Source: Ruminiclostridium cellobioparum subsp. termitidis CT1112 (GTDB lineage Bacteria > Bacillota > Clostridia > Acetivibrionales > DSM-1351). From it: 64,000 nt of DNA. Under the pieces are notes generated by a model that had not been told where the DNA came from, did no database searches, and was given only the letters and a program-made list of their open reading frames with translations. This document shows, one piece after another, positions 17,198 to 25,338 of this stretch (position 1 is the stretch's first letter; every line of letters starts with the position of its first letter). The position numbers and the translations under genes are program-made. The stretch lies in assembly GCF_000350485.1 (NCBI RefSeq), contig NZ_AORV01000018.1:1-64000 (forward strand), given 5' to 3'.

Positions 17198-18325
17198 CTA
17201 AATCTCCATTTTAATATCCAGACCCAAAATGAAATTTACAATATTTTTTGCCGTATCCGGATTGGTAAACTGTTCTTGGGACTTTTTTATCTGATTCAAT
17301 TTAAGCGCATTGTCAGAAAGCAACTCACTGATCGTCTTCTGTAAATTCTTCAGATCCTCACAGACCACACCCAAATTATATTTTGAAGCAAATTCAGGGT
17401 TTCCCTGCTCCTGTCCGGGTAATGCTCCTGTAATCACCAGGGGGACATTACAGGACACAGCCTCCATGATAACATTCGGACTTCCTCTCGTAAATGCTAT
17501 ATCAGAAGACATCATCAACTCTTGAATGTTATTTACAAACCCGTATATTTCTACTTTTTGTCCGAATTTTCCGTACAAGGTATTCTCTAATTTCCTTTTT
17601 GCTGCCTTATTCCTGCCCGCCACAATTTTTACCGTGCAGTTGAAATTTTCCAGCAGTATCGAAGCTATTTTACTCATGTTCCCCGAGCCCTCTCCGCCAC
17701 TCATGATTAAACACTTCAAGGGTATATCCTGTCTGTATCTATCATCTTTATCCGGATAGCCTATCCGATGATTATAAAATCTGGAACGCACCGGGAACCC
17801 CAGAATTTTAACCTTTTCTTCCGGGAATTTAAAGTATACGCATTTGTTTTTTGCTTCATACGTAGGGCTGATAATCCAATCTGCCTTTGGATTAGTCCAA
17901 TGAGGACTTATACTTACCAAGTCGGCAATCAGTGTAACAAAAGGTATCCGGATTCCAGACTTCTCCATAATATTTAACACGGAACCATTGAAATTTGGAT
18001 GTACCGATAAAATCAAATCCGGCTTTACCTGTTCCAGTACATTTAAAAGGTTATCTTTAATAATGATCTCTACCGCTTCATCGATCAGCTGCGGTTTGGT
18101 CAAAGATATTTTCCAGATCAGCTTCCACAGTTCTTTAGCATTTCTAGTGATTGGTCCATAGGATTTCCCCACCTGTATCATGGCTTTCCCGCCAAGAGAA
18201 AATCCGTCAATAACTTTTACATTGATGTCTTCGTACTGTGAAAATTTTTCGCACAAAGCTTCGGTTATGCTTTTATGTCCATGACCAGTATAGTCAGAAG
18301 ATATAATCAATATATTTTTTATCAT
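17198..18325 (-). CDS. MGDG-synthase/UgtP-type glycosyltransferase
   Basis: A 375-residue GT-B glycosyltransferase of family GT28. The N-terminal domain opens with ILIISSDYTGHGHKSITEAL, the glycine/histidine loop of monogalactosyldiacylglycerol synthases and of B. subtilis UgtP. The C-terminal domain has SGGEGSGNM, GRNKAAK and the nucleotide-sugar-binding stretch FTRGSPNVIMEAVSCNVPLVI. No signal peptide is present; the protein probably acts at the inner face of the membrane, transferring a hexose to diacylglycerol or a similar lipid. It sits between the PAP2 gene, whose product could generate diacylglycerol-type lipids or undecaprenyl phosphate, and the coupled MFS gene. Confidence 0.82.
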   Translation of the reverse strand: MIKNILIISSDYTGHGHKSITEALCEKFSQYEDINVKVIDGFSLGGKAMIQVGKSYGPITRNAKELWKLIWKISLTKPQLIDEAVEIIIKDNLLNVLEQVKPDLILSVHPNFNGSVLNIMEKSGIRIPFVTLIADLVSISPHWTNPKADWIISPTYEAKNKCVYFKFPEEKVKILGFPVRSRFYNHRIGYPDKDDRYRQDIPLKCLIMSGGEGSGNMSKIASILLENFNCTVKIVAGRNKAAKRKLENTLYGKFGQKVEIYGFVNNIQELMMSSDIAFTRGSPNVIMEAVSCNVPLVITGALPGQEQGNPEFASKYNLGVVCEDLKNLQKTISELLSDNALKLNQIKKSQEQFTNPDTAKNIVNFILGLDIKMEI

Positions 18326-18372
18326 GACAAAAACTCCATATCATTTGTTATTTAAATAAATACCGCTTACGC

Positions 18373-18895
18373 TCATATGCAGTAAAATAAAACCGACGTT
18401 GCAGTTGCAAGTACCATACCGGCAATTACATCGGACAGGTAATGCACTCCCAGGTAAACTCTGGATAGCCCAACCATCAGGGCTGCTGGGAGAACAAGAA
18501 AAGCCAGCAGCGGCATATAAAGGGATACCGTCACAGCGATTGAAAATATAGCTGTTGAATGTCCCGATGGAAAGGAGTATAAATCAATGGGCACATTGAA
18601 AACATTAATTTCTTCAAGCATGTCTTTAGGACGCTTTCGGCAGACATTTCTCTTTACTATTTCTACGATGATATGGCTGACAGTAAGTGACACCAACGCC
18701 GTAATTCCTGCATTCCTTACCTTTGCGCTTCCAATCCCAATAAGCAGAAAGCAAATTGAGACTGTTGCTGCCGCGCTTCCTATATAGGTTAAGACAGGCA
18801 AAAATTTAATCTAAAAACTTGCATTTAAGCTTTATATTAAAAAAGAATGTCAACTGCACATCCTTATTTAAAATTTTGCTTTTTAATTCTTCCAT
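18373..18895 (-). pseudogene. PAP2-family lipid phosphatase, frameshifted
   Basis: A start at 18895 with GGGAGGT seven bases before it gives MEELKSKILNKDVQLTFFFN and runs to KFLD, where a TAA stops it near 18813. Removing one T joins the frame exactly to KFLPVLTYIGSAAATV and the remaining 140 residues. Those contain the full PAP2 triad: KRNVCRKRP, YSFPSGHS and SRVYLGVHYLSD. The gene is therefore a typical membrane phosphatase broken by a single base insertion; a TTG at 18801 offers only a weak, ribosome-site-less restart. It heads the glycosyltransferase-MFS operon. Confidence 0.8.
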
Positions 18896-18924
18896 GGCAA
18901 GACCTCCCATGAATGACAATACCA

Positions 18925-18982
18925 AAGGTCTTTCGGTGCTTTGTCCTTAAATATTCACTTTAACAAAGCACCGGAAAACCTT
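18925..18982. repeat. imperfect 20-bp inverted repeat
   Basis: Positions 18925-18944 and 18963-18982 are complementary at 18 of 20 bases (core CGGTGCTTTGT/ACAAAGCACCG) around an 18-base AT-rich loop. It lies between the amber-interrupted small gene and the PAP2 gene, without a T-tract on the minus strand. It could be a leader hairpin or an operator. Confidence 0.5.
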
Positions 18983-18988
18983 GACCAG

Positions 18989-19282
18989 TTATTTGGAACT
19001 TATGTCATTCAACATTTTAAGTACTACATCCTTTATCATGCTAGACATCCCGCGTTCGTCATCTTCTCCCCCGCTACGCTCAAATCTGCCTTCTGATTCG
19101 TCTCTGTGCCTTCCGTACCCTTCCTTGTCCTTTATATTCGTCTCATTGCTGGTACCATTCAGCAGTGCATAATACTGCTAAGGCGTAAGCTGCGTATATA
19201 TACTTTTTTCGAGGTCTGAAATGGCAGTCTTGCCCGTTGTGGTGGATAGCTTGATTGTTTTGAGTTTTTCCAAAACCTTCAT
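18989..19282 (-). pseudogene. small hypothetical gene with in-frame amber codon
   Basis: From an ATG at 19282 (AAAGGGATG upstream) the frame reads MKVLEKLKTIKLSTTTGKTA, reaches a TAG at 19178-19180, and then continues open for 63 more codons (YYALLNGTSNETNIKDKEGY, ending MIKDVVLKMLNDISSK). The second part is charged and coding-like, so a 97-residue protein was probably interrupted by a nonsense mutation. I recognise no family. It precedes the PAP2 gene on the same strand and diverges from the second two-component operon. Confidence 0.5.
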
Positions 19283-19350
19283 TTTATCATCCCTTTCAAT
19301 TTTATTTTCTGTCCTATCCTTATTTTACAGAATCAACCTTTGAAACACCT

Positions 19351-19404
19351 TAAGTGATTATTAAGTAATTACTTAAGGTAATTTAAAGGCAAATTTGGTA
19401 TGAT
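19351..19404 (+). promoter_or_regulatory. phased TTAAGT sites and -10 for the rightward two-component operon
   Basis: TTAAGT at 19351, TTAAGT at 19362 and TTAAGG at 19374 are spaced 11 and 12 bp, with the last overlapping the -35 position of a TATGAT at 19399-19404. The start codon follows at 19426 behind GGAGG. The layout fits activation by an OmpR-class regulator, most simply autoregulation by the gene it precedes. Confidence 0.6.
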
Positions 19405-19425
19405 AAACGATATGGAGGTATTTTT

Positions 19426-20100
19426 ATGAGACTCTTATTAATTGAGGATGACCAGAGACTATCCGATGCTCTCATTAATATATTTGAAGATAACAGCTAC
19501 TCCGTGGATACGGCATATGACGGAGAAAATGGGCAGGATTTGGCTGAAACCGGAATTCATGATGTAATCATACTTGACAGGATGCTTCCACTTAAAGATG
19601 GCTTACAGGTTTTAAAAGAATTACGAAGCAAGAATATAAAAACTCCGGTACTGCTGTTAACCGCAAAAGACACCATTGAAGATAAGGTTGAAGGACTTGA
19701 TACCGGTGCTGACGATTATCTTATAAAGCCCTTTTCAACCAAGGAGCTTCTCGCGCGTATCCGCGCACTATCAAGAAGACAGCCGGAACAGCTCCAGCCA
19801 GATATACTCAAAGCCGGGTCCCTTTCACTTGATATATACCGTTGCGAGGCTTCAAACAGAAATGGCGTAATAAGGCTAACCTATAAGGAAGCACAGTTAC
19901 TGGAGCTTTTTATGAGAAAAAAGGGCCAGGTTATATCGAAAGAGCACATTTTAGACAAAGTATGGGGGATGTCCTCCGATGTGGAAATGAACAATATTGA
20001 AATATATATTCATTATCTCCGTAAAAAATTGAATCCCGAAGCGTGTGGTATTCAGATTGAAACCATTAGAAACGTTGGCTATTGCCTGAAGGAGGATTGA
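19426..20100 (+). CDS. OmpR-family response regulator
   Basis: A 224-residue regulator. The receiver domain has LLIEDDQRL at its start, phospho-Asp in VIILDRMLPLKDG, Thr in LLLTAKD and Lys in LIKPF. The C-terminal winged helix (SKEHILDKVWGMSSDVEMNNIEIYIHYLRKKL) resembles the QseB/PmrA/RprY branch. TGGAGG precedes the ATG. Phased TTAAGT hexamers in the promoter suggest autoregulation. The kinase gene starts two bases after its stop and has its ribosome site inside this gene, so the two are coupled. Confidence 0.93.
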   Translation: MRLLLIEDDQRLSDALINIFEDNSYSVDTAYDGENGQDLAETGIHDVIILDRMLPLKDGLQVLKELRSKNIKTPVLLLTAKDTIEDKVEGLDTGADDYLIKPFSTKELLARIRALSRRQPEQLQPDILKAGSLSLDIYRCEASNRNGVIRLTYKEAQLLELFMRKKGQVISKEHILDKVWGMSSDVEMNNIEIYIHYLRKKLNPEACGIQIETIRNVGYCLKED

Positions 20101-20101
20101 A

Positions 20102-21337
20102 ATGTTCAATAAACTCCGGTTTAGACTTACACTTACGAACGTTATTGTCGTAAGTGTTATTTTCATCGTATTTGTTTTAAGTATATTTTTGGTAATGAAT
20201 AAAATAGTGAATGATCAGACAGAGCAATTGGTCAATCTGATTGCTTCCAATGCAGGAGTGAGCAATCTCCCGGAAAAAAACGGCTATGATAAGCATGAAG
20301 AGCATCAATACCGTTACTTTTATATAAGGTTGGATTCTTCTGGTAAGATCATAACTACATCCACCAATTTGAATTTGCAAAACAGCCCACATCTATCTGA
20401 AATGATCTCCGAAGCCTTTGCAGCTAAAAGGAGCAACGGTGTTGTTGACATTGATGAAGAAACTTATCAATTTTTTAAAAGCTCAGTTGGCAGCAATGAA
20501 ACCTTTATTGCCTTTGTGAATACGCATGCGGAACATGAAATGCTTGGTGAACTGCTCATTGTGCTTATGCTTGCAGGCTTAGGTGGTCTTGTTCTTGTTT
20601 TTTTCGCAAGTTTGTATATGGCTAACAGATCACTCATTCCAATAAAAGAAGCATGGAACAGGCAAAAGGCCTTCGTAGCTGATGCTTCCCACGAACTCCG
20701 CACCCCATTATCTGTCATAGAAACAACCATTGATCTCCTTTCCAACAGAAAGGAAAAAACAATTGCCAGCCAGATAAAATGGCTTGAAAACATTCAAACG
20801 GAAAACAAGCGTATGACAAAGCTTGTATCCGACCTGTTGCTTCTTGCCAGAGCGGACTCTGATCAGGATACTCTTGAGCTTCAAAGTTTTCCTCTTCATA
20901 CGGCACTTCTTGAAGCTTATATACCTTTTGAAGCTGTTGCTATGCAAAAAGGCATATATTTGCAGGCTTTTAACGGAAACCCCATCGAATTTTACGGAGA
21001 TGAAGCGAAAATCAAGCAGTTAGCCGTAATTCTCGTTGATAATGGTATTAAATATACACCTTCCGGTGGAACAGTAGGAATGACACTAAAAGACATTGGC
21101 GACTCTGTAGAAATTTGTGTTACAGACAGCGGAGAGGGCATCTCCGAAGAGCATTCAGGTAAAATATTCCAAAGATTTTACAGAGTTGATAAATCGCGTT
21201 CAAGAAAAGATGGCAGTGTCGGCCTTGGCCTGTCTATTGCAGAATGGATTGTTAAACAACACTCTGGACATATAAATGTGGATAGCATTAAGGGCAAAGG
21301 CAGTATTTTCCACATCTACCTGCCTAAACAAAAATAG
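20102..21337 (+). CDS. sensor histidine kinase
   Basis: A 411-residue membrane kinase paired with the preceding regulator. It has a TM helix near residues 13-35, an extracytoplasmic domain of about 110 residues, and a second TM helix near 145-172 that joins the dimerisation domain through a short linker without a clear HAMP. The phosphoacceptor motif is [21 protein letters not shown], and ATP-binding blocks are DNGIKYT, VTDSGEGIS and SVGLGLSIAEWIV. AAGGAGG overlaps the end of the regulator gene and drives its start. The signal is unknown. It ends convergently with the YesN-like gene, with only a weak ATAGTT/AACTAT hairpin between. Confidence 0.92.
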   Translation: MFNKLRFRLTLTNVIVVSVIFIVFVLSIFLVMNKIVNDQTEQLVNLIASNAGVSNLPEKNGYDKHEEHQYRYFYIRLDSSGKIITTSTNLNLQNSPHLSEMISEAFAAKRSNGVVDIDEETYQFFKSSVGSNETFIAFVNTHAEHEMLGELLIVLMLAGLGGLVLVFFASLYMANRSLIPIKEAWNRQKAFVADASHELRTPLSVIETTIDLLSNRKEKTIASQIKWLENIQTENKRMTKLVSDLLLLARADSDQDTLELQSFPLHTALLEAYIPFEAVAMQKGIYLQAFNGNPIEFYGDEAKIKQLAVILVDNGIKYTPSGGTVGMTLKDIGDSVEICVTDSGEGISEEHSGKIFQRFYRVDKSRSRKDGSVGLGLSIAEWIVKQHSGHINVDSIKGKGSIFHIYLPKQK

Positions 21338-21496
21338 TTATCGTTAAACTATCATTTATTTTTTCAATATTCTATTGGATTGGCTAGCAGCTCCTTGCGA
21401 AATGTTTTGGCTTGAGTCTCTCCGATCAATATTGGATAAATCCGGAGGAACAGTCACTTGAATGAGAGAAGATTAATTTTTTTAACAATACCTTTT

Positions 21497-22771
21497 CTAC
21501 CGAAATCCCGGTTTTTCCTGTGACATTGAATGTCCAAAAAGTTTTTTATAAACACTGTAAAGATAATGCCAATCCGAATATCCCACTTTTTCGGCTATTT
21601 CATATATCTTCATATCTGTATTTATATAAAGATTCCGGGCCTTTTCTACACGGAGTCTGGTTATATATTCAATAAAATTAACACCCATGGTTTGTTTAAA
21701 AATTTTACAAAAGTAATTCCTGCTTAAACCTACATGGTCGGCTACCATCTGGAGTGACAGGTTTTTATCTCCCAATTTATTCTTTATATAATCCAGTGCA
21801 ATTTTCATTTCCTTATTTAAAGAAATATTACCTTTAAATTCCCAGGCATACGATATGTTCCCGCTTCCCAAACTTCCTTTGGATGCTTCAAAAGTAGCCT
21901 CCAGATATAATTTTGATAAATCGGTAAAAGTAGTGGACACATTACTTATTCCTATAGAAAAATCCAGTTTAAAATTAGTATTCATAAATTCTATAATCAG
22001 ATGGATTTTTTTCTCAACATTATCAGTGAATTCCTTATTAGTGAGATTTTCCCCATCCCAGGAAACAAGTATATATTCATAAAAATTACTGCTTATAAAT
22101 TGATGAATTGCTCCTTGTCCCAAAATATCATTAGCAGCTTCACAAACAGCTGCTTTTAAAAGATTTATATTGTTCTCAAATTTTTCGACTAAGCTCTCCT
22201 GGTAAAAATTCAATTTAAACACCGAAACAACTATTTTGTTTATATTTCCATTCAAATTGAACCTTTCCAATCCCTGAAGATACCGGTCTTGTTCAATCCC
22301 GGAGCCATTCAGCAGTTCAAAAAAGAATGTTCCCCTGTCCTGCGGATGGTTATGTCCCTCAATTTTGTTAGTTACGGACTTTGACTTTGATATTCTGTCC
22401 TTTTGACGGACAAAAGCTTTTTTTACTACCTCCAGAATATCATTTGGCAGCATAGCAGGTTTGAAAAGATAATCAAAAGCACCAAGCTGAAGAGCCTGCC
22501 TTACTAAATCGAACTCATTATAGCTGCTTAAAATTATTACTTCTGTTTCAATTTTCAACCTTCTTATTTCAGTCAGCAATTCCATACCGCTCATACCAGG
22601 CATTTTAATATCGGTCATAATGATATCAATATCTTCTGCTGACAAAACCTTCAACGCCTCATCACCGTTTGAAGCGGTAAATACCTGAATTGTATTATCT
22701 GCTGCTTTAATACTGTCTTCTATAGCTGTTCTGGCAAATGCCTCATCATCTACTATCAATATTTTCTGCAT
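21497..22771 (-). CDS. YesN-type AraC-family response regulator
   Basis: A 424-residue regulator. The N-terminal receiver has ILIVDDEAFAR, phospho-Asp in IIMTDIKMPGMSG and a late FKPAML lysine. A middle region of about 200 residues follows, and the C-terminal double helix-turn-helix is of AraC type (LSLQMVADHVGLSRNYFCKIFKQ, IYEIAEKVGYSDWHYLYSVYKK). It overlaps the end of the YesM-like kinase gene by 26 bp, with GGAGG inside the kinase gene. YesMN-type pairs typically control polysaccharide-uptake operons. Here it is the last gene of the operon that includes the binding protein, permeases and GH35 enzyme, the likely targets. Confidence 0.93.
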   Translation of the reverse strand: MQKILIVDDEAFARTAIEDSIKAADNTIQVFTASNGDEALKVLSAEDIDIIMTDIKMPGMSGMELLTEIRRLKIETEVIILSSYNEFDLVRQALQLGAFDYLFKPAMLPNDILEVVKKAFVRQKDRISKSKSVTNKIEGHNHPQDRGTFFFELLNGSGIEQDRYLQGLERFNLNGNINKIVVSVFKLNFYQESLVEKFENNINLLKAAVCEAANDILGQGAIHQFISSNFYEYILVSWDGENLTNKEFTDNVEKKIHLIIEFMNTNFKLDFSIGISNVSTTFTDLSKLYLEATFEASKGSLGSGNISYAWEFKGNISLNKEMKIALDYIKNKLGDKNLSLQMVADHVGLSRNYFCKIFKQTMGVNFIEYITRLRVEKARNLYINTDMKIYEIAEKVGYSDWHYLYSVYKKLFGHSMSQEKPGFR

Positions 22772-24572
22772 CAGATACCTCCTGCCTTTTTATTATAGGA
22801 ATTGTCACAGTAACACAGGTTCCTTCCCCTATTTCACTTTCCAGCGTAAGTTTATATTTATCGCCATAATTCAGTCTGATTCTATCTTGTATGTTATGGA
22901 GTCCTATACCTGTCAGCTTGTCAAAGCCCATGAAATTAAAACCTTTTCCGTTATCTCTGATCTGAATTCTTATGAAGTCCTCATACAATTGACCTCGTAT
23001 GGTAATGCGGTTATCACTGCTGCCATCTCCAAAGCCGTGAAGAATTACATTTTCCACAATGGGCTGCAATAGTATTTTCAAAATCATAAAATCGTCCAGT
23101 TCCTTATCCATAAAATAATCAATATGAACTGAATTATTATATCTGACTTCCTGAATATACACATAATCTTTAATAAACTGAATTTCCTGAGGAATTGGTA
23201 CCAGTGTATCAACTTGCCTGCAGCTGTATTCCAGCATATTAACCAGGGATACAACCATTTTTGCTATATCTTCGGCACCTATCCTCACAGCCATCCACTT
23301 TACGGCGTTTAGAGTATTATACAGAAAATGAGAATTGATCTGGGAATTTAAAGCTATATGCTCCATAGTCATTCTTTCCCGCTCTTTATGGATATTTTCC
23401 TTCATCAGTTTATCCACTTCAGAAATCATGATATTGAAACTATCAACAAGTTCTGAAAGATCTTTATCGGCTACAGTATCAACTTTAATATTAAAGTCAC
23501 CCCTGCTTACCTTTTTCATATTCCTTATAATACTTGTAATTGGCTTGGTAATACTTAAAGACAGGCTTAAAGCAATAACTCCTGCTGCCAGCATACATAT
23601 AACAGCTATTGTCACCCAAATGTCTCTGAATTTAGCCAGCTCCTGCCTGAGCATCTGATCACTGTTTATCTGTATAATATTCCAGTTGCTGCCTTTTATT
23701 GCACACCTTCTTATGGTCATGCTATCTATATTTACCTTATCATGATTACCGGCTTTTTGCAAAATGGTATCCAGTGACTTATCGGCAATTGATATCTGTT
23801 CAGCAGATTTCCCTGCCTGCTGTTTATCGGGGGCATATATGACTTTACCGTCATTATCTACAATAAAGACCATATCTTTATCTGTCACTTCCATAAAATC
23901 CATTGCGTCTTTTATCTTCTGATAACTTACGTCGATCTGAATCAGCCGTATAACACTGTTTCCGTTATATTTATTTAAATAGGTCACAAAGCTGGCAACA
24001 AGCGGAGGATTTGAACCTGCACTCAAATATTTGTAGGCTGCCGTATGAGTTGGTATTGTTACCGTCCCTCCCGCCTGCCGCTTTTCATCATCCTCAGTCC
24101 AGTCACTTTTCAGAAATTCTTCCTTATTCCACTCTTTATTTGAGGTGTAGTAATTGCCGTCAAAGGTAACCATATAAATATTGTCTACTGAATCATTAGA
24201 TACACGTATATTGGATAATAATGAATTCACATTCCGGAGTAAAATCAGCTTCTCATAAGAATTCATCTCGTTATAATTATTAAACATGGAAGAACTGACG
24301 GCCAGTCCCAATACCTGTTCCGATACAGTTCTTCCTTTGTTGATGGTATCCTCTATGTGCGATTTCATCATGTTAAGAGTATTTACCTGATATATTTCAA
24401 TTCTATCTCTGTAGAAATTGTTAATGTTTCCGAAATAGATTAAAGATAAAAGTATCCCGGGAATAAGCGCCATGAAAATCATAGCCAGAGTAAAGCGGAA
24501 ACGAAGAGAAGTACGGCTTCTGATTACCACATCATTTCCGCTGTTGCCGTTATATGCCTTTCTATTCCGCAT
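22746..24572 (-). CDS. YesM-type sensor histidine kinase
   Basis: A 608-residue membrane kinase of the HisKA-like (His_kinase) type. After an arginine-rich N-terminus comes a TM helix (about 27-48), a large extracytoplasmic Cache-like sensor with DMVFIVDNDGKVIYAP, a second TM helix (about 310-332) and a HAMP segment (ITKPITSIIRNMKKVSRGDF). The phosphoacceptor region SQINSHFLYNTLNAVKW and an HATPase domain with GKGFNFMG and TGIGLHNIQDRI follow. It should sense an extracellular sugar, directly or through the binding protein of the same operon, and phosphorylate the downstream YesN regulator. Confidence 0.93.
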   Translation of the reverse strand: MRNRKAYNGNSGNDVVIRSRTSLRFRFTLAMIFMALIPGILLSLIYFGNINNFYRDRIEIYQVNTLNMMKSHIEDTINKGRTVSEQVLGLAVSSSMFNNYNEMNSYEKLILLRNVNSLLSNIRVSNDSVDNIYMVTFDGNYYTSNKEWNKEEFLKSDWTEDDEKRQAGGTVTIPTHTAAYKYLSAGSNPPLVASFVTYLNKYNGNSVIRLIQIDVSYQKIKDAMDFMEVTDKDMVFIVDNDGKVIYAPDKQQAGKSAEQISIADKSLDTILQKAGNHDKVNIDSMTIRRCAIKGSNWNIIQINSDQMLRQELAKFRDIWVTIAVICMLAAGVIALSLSLSITKPITSIIRNMKKVSRGDFNIKVDTVADKDLSELVDSFNIMISEVDKLMKENIHKERERMTMEHIALNSQINSHFLYNTLNAVKWMAVRIGAEDIAKMVVSLVNMLEYSCRQVDTLVPIPQEIQFIKDYVYIQEVRYNNSVHIDYFMDKELDDFMILKILLQPIVENVILHGFGDGSSDNRITIRGQLYEDFIRIQIRDNGKGFNFMGFDKLTGIGLHNIQDRIRLNYGDKYKLTLESEIGEGTCVTVTIPIIKRQEVSDAENIDSR

Positions 24573-24654
24573 TATCTTCCCTCCATTGTCTCACAACAAT
24601 TACCATATTCATTATTTTGTATAAATGGCTTTACACTTGGTACTTTTTCATAAT

Positions 24655-25338
24655 TCACAGGCTCATCAGCCAGATCTCTTTTGCCTTTTGCAAATAGTCT
24701 TTAAGCTCCATCCTGACAGGAATAATCTTGCAGCTGTATTCTTTCTTTATCATCCCATAAATCGATTCATAATCCTCATCAGCATCAGGGTACCTGTCCG
24801 AAGTAGACAGGCGTGTTAATTTTCCTTTCATAAACTCTAAAATACAGTTGAAATACAATTTGTCATTGTCTGTCAGCCATATAAAAACCACAGCATTATC
24901 AATTTCACCTTTAAGACAGGCTTTGAGCCTTTCCATATAACATCTCATTGTCTGGCTGTTTCTTTTGTATATCTTTATTCCGGCTCCGTTCTCCTGAGCA
25001 TGGTAAAGACCAATAAAGTAATCATCTATATCCTGCTTATAAACAGTAGCTTTCTGTATTTCACCGTAGTAGCTTATCAGCCCCTCAGGAGTGTAAACTC
25101 TGATTTCTATTATATCAGAAAATTCGACAAAAATATCATCTATGCTGAGTACCTGTCCTTTGACATATGCTTCCAGTGAAAAGTTCTGATGGTCTGAGGT
25201 CTGAGCTTTATATACTCCTGATCCCTGATCCAGGATATGAAGTATCTTTCCTGTATTTATAAGTGGAGCAAGAACAGTTCCAAGGTTTGTCCATATTTCA
25301 GGTTTTAAAAACTCTATTTTGATTCTGCCGTCAATCAT
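24655..25338 (-). CDS. unknown protein of sugar operon
   Basis: A 227-residue cytoplasmic protein I do not recognise. It has mixed alpha/beta composition with no signal peptide or membrane helix. Stretches of note are GKILHILDQGSGVYKA near residue 30, ISYYGEIQKATVYKQDIDDYFIGLYHA near 110 and an acidic YPDADEDYESIYGMIKKEY near 185. Its ATG overlaps the end of the GH35 gene by eight bases, so translation is coupled and a role in the same carbohydrate pathway is likely. Sensing, sugar binding or enzyme partnership are all possible. Confidence 0.55.
   Translation of the reverse strand: MIDGRIKIEFLKPEIWTNLGTVLAPLINTGKILHILDQGSGVYKAQTSDHQNFSLEAYVKGQVLSIDDIFVEFSDIIEIRVYTPEGLISYYGEIQKATVYKQDIDDYFIGLYHAQENGAGIKIYKRNSQTMRCYMERLKACLKGEIDNAVVFIWLTDNDKLYFNCILEFMKGKLTRLSTSDRYPDADEDYESIYGMIKKEYSCKIIPVRMELKDYLQKAKEIWLMSL

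Noticed and set aside
18989-19282. Pyrrolysine or other recoding at the in-frame TAG
   Set aside because: No pyl genes, PYLIS-like context or methylamine methyltransferase are present; a nonsense mutation is simpler.
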